Assembly (NCBI GenBank): GCA_945787595.1
Contig: CALZJV010000284.1
Span: 1-18,841, forward strand
DNA: 18,841 nucleotides
Reading direction: 5' to 3'
Origin: an uncultured Desulfobacterales bacterium
GTDB lineage: Bacteria; Desulfobacterota; Desulfobacteria; Desulfobacterales; JAFDCJ01
In this document: positions 14,222 to 18,841 of the stretch, one piece after another
Layout of the letters: each line of letters begins with the position of its first letter
Numbering within the stretch: position 1 is the stretch's first letter
Translations under genes and position numbers: made by a program
Notes under the pieces: generated by a model
Seen by the model: only the letters and a program-made list of their open reading frames with translations
What the model was told of the DNA's origin: nothing
Databases searched by the model: none

Positions 14222-15943
14222 TTATTTGGATACAATCATATCTGCAATGCCGCCGCCGGCCGGCACCATCGGCATGATAATCTCACTGGGGTCACACAAA
14301 AATTCCACCATAAAAGCGCCTTTGTGCTCGGCCGCCGTCTTTATGGCATCGGCGACTTGATCCAGCTCAGTCACCTTTAGATAGGGGATGCCGTAGGCGC
14401 CGGCAATGGCCCCGAAATCTGGATTTTTCATTGGGGTCCCGGCATAGCGGCCATCGTAAAACAGGGTTTGCCACTGCCGGACCATCCCCAGATAACCATT
14501 GTTCATCAATAGAATCTTGACATCGATATCATGTTCCATAATGGCGCCAAGTTCCTGGATATTCATCTGGAAGCCTCCATCACCGCTGATGGACCACACA
14601 CGCTCCTTGGGTCGAGCCAACTTAACGCCGACGGCCATGGGCAGCGAGCATCCCATGGTACCGGCACCGCCGGAAGTAAACCAGCTGTTGGCGGTTTGAA
14701 AATTGTAAAACCGGGCCAGTATCATCTGGTGCTGCCCCACATCAGCGACGATGATATCCTTTCCTTCCGTCAGGTCGGACAATTTCGTGACGATGCTTTT
14801 CACTAAAAGCTGGCCCTCCCGACCAACGCCGGCGTCAATCTCTTTTTGTATTTCCTCTGCAATTTCAGATCGATAGACTCCGATTTGTTCGAACCAGATC
14901 CGACGCGGTTTTGCAATAATTTCAGGATCTCTTGCCAGTAGATTGAGTATTTCCCCCGTGTCGGCATTGACGGCTACCGATGTTTTGACATTTTTATCGA
15001 TCTCGGAAGGGTCGATCTCGACGTGGATGACCCGGGCATCACCGCCGAAAACGGCCAGGTTCCCCGTCACCCTGTCATCGAAGCGCATTCCGAAGGAGAT
15101 GATAAGGTCGGTGTTCAGCAGGGCGCGATTTGCTTCCACGGTACCATGCATTCCGACCATACCGAGGCTCAGCGGATGGTCGACCGGAACCGCCGAAAGT
15201 CCGTGCAGGGTAAACGCAAATGGAACACGGGCTTTTTCGGCAAATTTTTGGAGATGTTGGCCGGCATTGCTGGTGACCACCCCGTGGCCGCAGAGGATGA
15301 TCGGCCGTTCACTTCTGTTGATCAATTCCACCGCGTTTCTGATCTGGTTACGGTCCGGAACCGGTGAATAAAAAAGGCCCGGCAGGTCCGGTTCATAGGT
15401 TATAGGATCAAAGTGATAGGTGCGATCTGTTTCCTGAAGTTGAATATCTTTGGGGATGTCGACAATTACAGGTCCTCCCCGGCCGGTTAAGGCCACATAC
15501 ATAGCCTCGTGAATGGTTTCTTCGATTTCATCAACGGTTAGGGGCATGTATGTCTGTTTGGTCAGGGGCATCATCACGCCGACCACATCACTTTCCTGAA
15601 AGGCATCTGTAGCGATCACCCCGGTGGGAACCTGGCCTGTAATAGCGAGCAACGGAACGGAATCCATGATGGCGTCGGCAATTCCGGTGACCAGATTCAT
15701 GGCGCCGGGGCCCGATGTCGCCATACAGACACCGGTTCGAGGATGGGAGGTGCCCACCGATGCGCGCGATATTCCCTGGGCCATGAAAGCCGCGCCCTGT
15801 TCATGTCGCGACATGATGAATTCGAAACATTTCTGTTTTTCCATTTCGTCAAAAATCGGCATGATGGCGCCGCCGGTGTAACCGAAAATATATTTGACAC
15901 CCTTGTCTTTCAGGGCCTTGAGGACCAATTCCGTTCCTTTCAT
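14222..15943 (-). CDS. ilvB: Acetolactate synthase catalytic (large) subunit
   Basis: The enzyme condenses two pyruvate (or pyruvate and 2-oxobutyrate) to acetolactate or acetohydroxybutyrate, the first common step to valine, leucine and isoleucine. It uses ThDP, Mg2+ and FAD. The 573 residues are full length. Visible features are the ThDP-activating Glu48 in MSRHEQGAAF, SGPGAMNLVTGIADA, the FAD-domain stretch GMVGMHGT, and the ThDP motif that starts GDGGFQMNI at 454 and ends at Asn-Asn 481-482. The ATG at 15943 has AAGGAG 9 nt upstream; a GTG-like upstream extension to 15979 lacks this. It is the first gene of the minus-strand operon and is divergent from leuC. The ilvN partner and the FAD-domain motifs favour the biosynthetic rather than the catabolic enzyme. 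Confidence 0.93.
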   Translation of the reverse strand: MKGTELVLKALKDKGVKYIFGYTGGAIMPIFDEMEKQKCFEFIMSRHEQGAAFMAQGISRASVGTSHPRTGVCMATSGPGAMNLVTGIADAIMDSVPLLAITGQVPTGVIATDAFQESDVVGVMMPLTKQTYMPLTVDEIEETIHEAMYVALTGRGGPVIVDIPKDIQLQETDRTYHFDPITYEPDLPGLFYSPVPDRNQIRNAVELINRSERPIILCGHGVVTSNAGQHLQKFAEKARVPFAFTLHGLSAVPVDHPLSLGMVGMHGTVEANRALLNTDLIISFGMRFDDRVTGNLAVFGGDARVIHVEIDPSEIDKNVKTSVAVNADTGEILNLLARDPEIIAKPRRIWFEQIGVYRSEIAEEIQKEIDAGVGREGQLLVKSIVTKLSDLTEGKDIIVADVGQHQMILARFYNFQTANSWFTSGGAGTMGCSLPMAVGVKLARPKERVWSISGDGGFQMNIQELGAIMEHDIDVKILLMNNGYLGMVRQWQTLFYDGRYAGTPMKNPDFGAIAGAYGIPYLKVTELDQVADAIKTAAEHKGAFMVEFLCDPSEIIMPMVPAGGGIADMIVSK

Positions 15944-16058
15944 TTCTATATTCTCCTTGCTGTTACCTATTCGGACCAACTCAAGCCCGAAAAACGGTGA
16001 ATTTAATATGCGTCTGCATTACGGGTGATTTTTCTTTATCGCAGTTTGTCAGATAGAA

Positions 16059-16072
16059 AATATCGCGATATT
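16059..16072. promoter_or_regulatory. 14-bp perfect palindrome, possible operator
   Basis: AATATCGCGATATT is perfectly self-complementary and lies 116 bp upstream of the ilvB start, between the two divergent genes. A dimeric repressor could bind here. No regulator is identified, and the site could be chance. Confidence 0.35.
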
Positions 16073-16279
16073 CCATACCACGATTGGCATTTGACGTGTG
16101 AATTTAATCAATCAGTAGAATATAACCACGTTTTCTTTCTTTTCTACAATTTGCTTGATTACTTGACTCGGGTGTGGTTTGATGCCATTTTGTTATAACA
16201 TTGAAAACTTGGTTCTCTGAGCCATGTCAGAGGTAGTTGGCTATGCCGCGAGAAGGACCGAAAAGAATACAGAACTCAG

Positions 16280-16398
16280 AACACAGAATTCAGAATAAGG
16301 TATTCGCCTTCAGCTCAGCCGGAAAATTTAAAGTGTATCTGCGCGAAGCGACATCATTCTATTCTGACTCCTGACTTCTGGCTGCTGAATTCTGTGTT
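16280..16398. repeat. Inverted-repeat element built of CAGAA/TCAG units
   Basis: AACACAGAATTCAG (16280-16293) and CTGAATTCTGTGTT (16385-16398) are exact inverted copies. Both arms are surrounded by degenerate CAGAAYTCAG units (16269-16296, and 16358-16392 on the other strand). The loop of about 91 bp has no gene. Such CAGAATTCAG-type arrays are dispersed in several environmental bacterial genomes. It sits about 145 bp upstream of leuC and may affect its leader RNA. Confidence 0.65.
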
Positions 16399-16543
16399 TC
16401 AACGCCGGCTATCGCTAAAGCCCCTTCTAGAGGCAAATTAAAGCCTGGTCATCTGGGCCAGGATTCTTTACTTCTGTTTTTAAAAACACGGCATATGAGT
16501 ATATTTGAGAGGTAATTTTTCACCACCCAATAAAGAGGCAAAC

Positions 16544-17895
16544 ATGGGTAAAACGCTGTTCGAAAAAATATGGACAAAACATGTGGTGCGGGAGCGTGAA
16601 GACGGTTCGTCGCTGTTGTATGTCGACCGCCATCTCGTGCACGAGGTGACCAGCCCCCAGGCCTTTGAGGGCGCGCGACTTGCCGGACGAAAAATACGTG
16701 CACCTGAACTTGCCTTTGCAACCCTGGATCACAATGTCCCCACAACGGAAGATCGTCTGGATATCAGGGATCCGGTATCCAGAGACCAGGTGGTGGCAAT
16801 GAGAAAAAACTGCGAAGAAGCCGGTATCGAGCTTTTTGGTCTGGGACACGAGCACCAGGGAATTGTGCATGTCATCGGACCGGAGCTGGGGATCACACTG
16901 CCCGGACTCACTATCGTCTGCGGGGACTCCCATACTTCGACCCACGGTGCCTTCGGCGCACTGGCCTTTGGAATCGGAACCTCCGAGGTGGAGCACGTCC
17001 TGGTGACCCAGACTTTGGTGCAGCGAAAACCCGGCACCTACCGGGTAGAGTTTGCCGGCCATTTGGGGCCCCACATTTTTTCCAAGGACATGGTGTTGAA
17101 AATGATCGGCACGCTGGGCACCGCCGGGGGTTCCGGACATGTGCTGGAATTCTGCGGCACGGCCGTGCCCGGGCCGGCATGATCGCCCCTGATGAAACGA
17201 CGTTTGAATATATCACCCGAAAGGAGCGCCCCTACGTGCCCAAAGGGGAAAATCTGGAGCGCGCCATGGCATTTTGGCAAACCCTTCCCAGTGATGCGGA
17301 TGCCGAATTTGACCGCTCCCTGACCATCGATGCCGGCAATATTGTCCCGCAGATTACCTGGGGGACCAATCCCGGTATGGTCATCGATATCGACCAGCCC
17401 ATACCCGCACCTGATTCCGCCGCAGGCTATAGCCGAAACGATGTGGAAAGCGCCTTGGCTTACATGGGGCTTACACCCGGTGTAAAGTTGACCGATGTTT
17501 CGGTGGATGTCGTCTTTATCGGCAGCTGCACCAATTCCCGCATTGAAGATCTGCGCCAGGCGGCCGCTATTCTGAAGGGCAGAAAAAAGGCCGATCATGT
17601 TGAGCTACTTGTGGTACCCGGTTCTGACCAGGTCCGCAGGCAGGCTGAAGCTGAAGGGCTGGACGGGATTTTCAAGGCGGCCGGCGCCCAATGGCGCTAT
17701 GCCGGATGCAGCATGTGCCTGGGGATGAACCCGGACCAGCTGCGCCCCCGACAGCGATGTGCGTCAACATCCAACCGGAATTTTGAGGGCCGGCAGGGAA
17801 AGGGCGGGCGCACCCACCTGGTAAGCCCGGAGATGGCTGCCGCCGCTGCCGTGGCCGGCAAGTTTGTCGATATACGGAAATGGCCTCAGATTTAA
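16544..17895 (+). pseudogene. leuC: 3-isopropylmalate dehydratase large subunit, broken by an internal deletion
   Basis: The 5' frame (16544-17182) encodes [10 protein letters not shown], the active-site region [22 protein letters not shown] and [20 protein letters not shown], and stops after EFCGTAV. The 3' frame (from 17167) resumes at [15 protein letters not shown] and carries the three Fe-S cysteines: GSCTNSR and CSMCLGMN. Intact LeuC has about 19 more residues here (of the type RALSMEGRMTLCNMAIEMG). The frame change fits loss of about 58 bp; adding it back gives about 469 residues, the normal length. AGAGG before ATG 16544 supports the start. The enzyme normally pairs with LeuD in leucine synthesis, but no leuD follows; a minus-strand ATPase is next. 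Either leucine synthesis is lost or another copy exists. Assembly error is the alternative. Confidence 0.87.
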
Positions 17896-18149
17896 TTCTA
17901 CTTTGACATATTTATCACTGCTTCAGCCCTTGTTATAACAGACTGATGTAGCGGAATAAACGAATGCCTAAAGTGACCTAAAATGCCTAAAATTAAGGAA
18001 ACGCTACGCTCTATCTGTTTTTATAAAATTGAGAGAATACCAAAATTTTAGCTCATTTTAGATTTTAGCTCATTTTCTTAATTAAAAATACAACCTTTAG
18101 AATTTTAAATAGAATATTTTACTCTGATAATATGACAAAGTAAACCTAT
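17896..18149. other. AT-rich intergenic region with short repeats
   Basis: There is no gene. It contains TGCCTAAA twice and GACCTAAA once within 17965-17999 (TGCCTAAAGTGACCTAAAATG and on), and the tandem repeat at 18045-18077. It separates two convergent genes (leuC and the ATPase), but no clear bidirectional terminator was seen. Confidence 0.5.
18045..18077. repeat. 17-bp tandem repeat in two copies
   Basis: ATTTTAGCTCATTTTA (18045-18060) is followed by G and then ATTTTAGCTCATTTTC (18062-18077). It lies in AT-rich spacer. Two units are too few to be a CRISPR or iteron array. Confidence 0.7.
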
Positions 18150-18841
18150 TCATAAAATTTGGCTCAAAAAAAGTTTGGTGCGGTCATGGGTAGGGTTGGT
18201 GAAAAAATGCTCCGGGCTGCCGACTTCCACAATGGCGCCTTCATCCATAAATATAACCCGGTCGGCCACCTCCCGGGCAAACCCCATTTCATGGGTCACC
18301 ACCACCATGGTCATACCTTCTTTCGCCAGAGTTTTCATGACATCCAGCACTTCCCCGATCATTTCCGGGTCCAGTGCCGATGTCGGTTCGTCGAACAGCA
18401 TGACTTTGGGATCCATGGCCAAAGCTCTGGCAATGGCCACGCGCTGTTGCTGACCGCCGGATAAATTGTCGGGGTAAGCACCGGACTTGTCATGAATTCC
18501 CACCTTTTTCAAAAGAAAATCGGCTTTTTCCCTGGCATCTTCCTTTGAGCGTTTACGAACCACCTGCTGTGCCAGCGTAATATTGTTAAAAACCGTTTTA
18601 TGGGGGAAAAGGTTGAACGACTGGAACACCATTCCGACCTCGGCCCGCAGCTTGTTGATGTTCGTTTTGGGGTCAAGCACATCGATGCCGTCGATATAGA
18701 TGTGTCCCGTATCTGCTTGTTCCAAACGGTTGAGACATCTTAAAAACGTACTTTTGCCGGAACCCGAAGGTCCGCAAACCACCACCACCTCACCGGGCTC
18801 TATTTTGGTGGAGACATCAACCAGGGCTTTGACGTCGTGGG
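18150..18841 (-). CDS. Polar amino-acid ABC transporter ATPase (GlnQ/ArtP-like), 5' end outside window
   Basis: The frame is open to the right edge: upstream of the first Met codon it continues [20 protein letters not shown], which is normal family sequence. The gene is therefore partial rather than starting at 18788. It has Walker [11 protein letters not shown]-loop [13 protein letters not shown], signature [16 protein letters not shown], Walker [14 protein letters not shown] and the H-loop VVVTHEMGF, and ends FLSQIL. All catalytic residues are present. It energises import of a polar amino acid; permease and binding-protein genes are expected to the right. Which amino acid cannot be told. 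It is related to the dead fragment at 9543-9862. Confidence 0.92.
   Translation of the reverse strand, partial: HDVKALVDVSTKIEPGEVVVVCGPSGSGKSTFLRCLNRLEQADTGHIYIDGIDVLDPKTNINKLRAEVGMVFQSFNLFPHKTVFNNITLAQQVVRKRSKEDAREKADFLLKKVGIHDKSGAYPDNLSGGQQQRVAIARALAMDPKVMLFDEPTSALDPEMIGEVLDVMKTLAKEGMTMVVVTHEMGFAREVADRVIFMDEGAIVEVGSPEHFFTNPTHDRTKLFLSQIL

Larger units (their letters stand above)
15944..16543. other. Divergent ilvB-leuC intergenic region
   Basis: These 600 bp contain no gene I can support. They hold the promoters of both the ilvB and leuC operons. Candidates are weak: on the plus strand TTGACG (16091-16096) with TAGAAT (16116-16121) at 19 bp spacing. A 14-bp palindrome (16059-16072) and a repeat element (16280-16398) are listed separately. 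A small stem, CCTGG-N9-CCAGG (16443-16461), lies before leuC. No T-box, leader peptide with Leu codons or riboswitch was recognised. Confidence 0.5.

Noticed and set aside
18045..18077. CRISPR-like or iteron repeats
   Set aside because: There are only two 17-bp units with no spacers and no cas or rep gene nearby.
9585..18450. The two GlnQ-like sequences as a recent duplication
   Set aside because: The shared C-terminal regions differ at many residues, so they are old paralogues rather than recent copies.

Overview
The window looks like a chromosomal segment of an uncultured Gram-negative anaerobe. The Desulfobacterota (Desulfobacterales-like relatives) are my best guess. That is an inference from gene style: a Hanks-type kinase fused to a DUF1566/Lcl domain, Y1-transposase relics, a mid-range GC content and AT-rich repeat-bearing spacers. 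No rRNA, tRNA or CRISPR array was seen.

Layout. (1) 1-4180 is a mobile-element-rich accessory stretch. An apparently intact fluoroacetate/haloacetate dehalogenase (104-982) sits between two inverted copies of a small transposon relic (1-75 and 1006-1402). A stub of an amidohydrolase (1439-1591) follows. Next comes a minus-strand pair, a metallophosphoesterase and a Ser/Thr kinase-DUF1566 fusion, with a third relic copy (3955-4179) just upstream. (2) 4709-9779 is a plus-strand operon: a periplasmic binding protein, a fused two-domain permease, an ABC ATPase broken by an internal deletion, and a fumarylacetoacetate-hydrolase-family enzyme. The reading frame of that last gene runs on into the antisense strand of a GlnQ-type ATPase fragment. 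(3) 10138-15943 is a minus-strand series read as ilvB, ilvN, prfC (frameshifted) and an ABC-F ATPase of the Uup type. (4) leuC (16544-17895) is divergent from ilvB and carries an internal deletion with loss of frame; no leuD follows it. (5) A polar amino-acid ABC ATPase enters from the right edge on the minus strand.

Two themes stand out. First, the three relic copies share hairpin-like ends (CTTGTCGGACCAAG) and code for remnants of the same IS200-like/RAYT (Y1) transposase. They form a deletion series that shows how a non-autonomous element arose, and two of them bracket the dehalogenase. Second, an unusual number of genes are broken: the transporter ATPase, prfC, leuC, a glnQ fragment and an amidohydrolase fragment. 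The first three breaks look like small deletions, some at short direct repeats. Either this genome is losing genes, or the assembly has local deletion errors; raw reads would settle it.

Functionally, ilvBN and leuC point to branched-chain amino-acid synthesis. The binding protein-permease-ATPase-FAH operon looks like uptake of a small anionic or metal-chelated compound followed by cleavage of a keto acid. The kinase/phosphoesterase pair looks like a reversible phosphorylation module. These roles are inferred from families and neighbours only.
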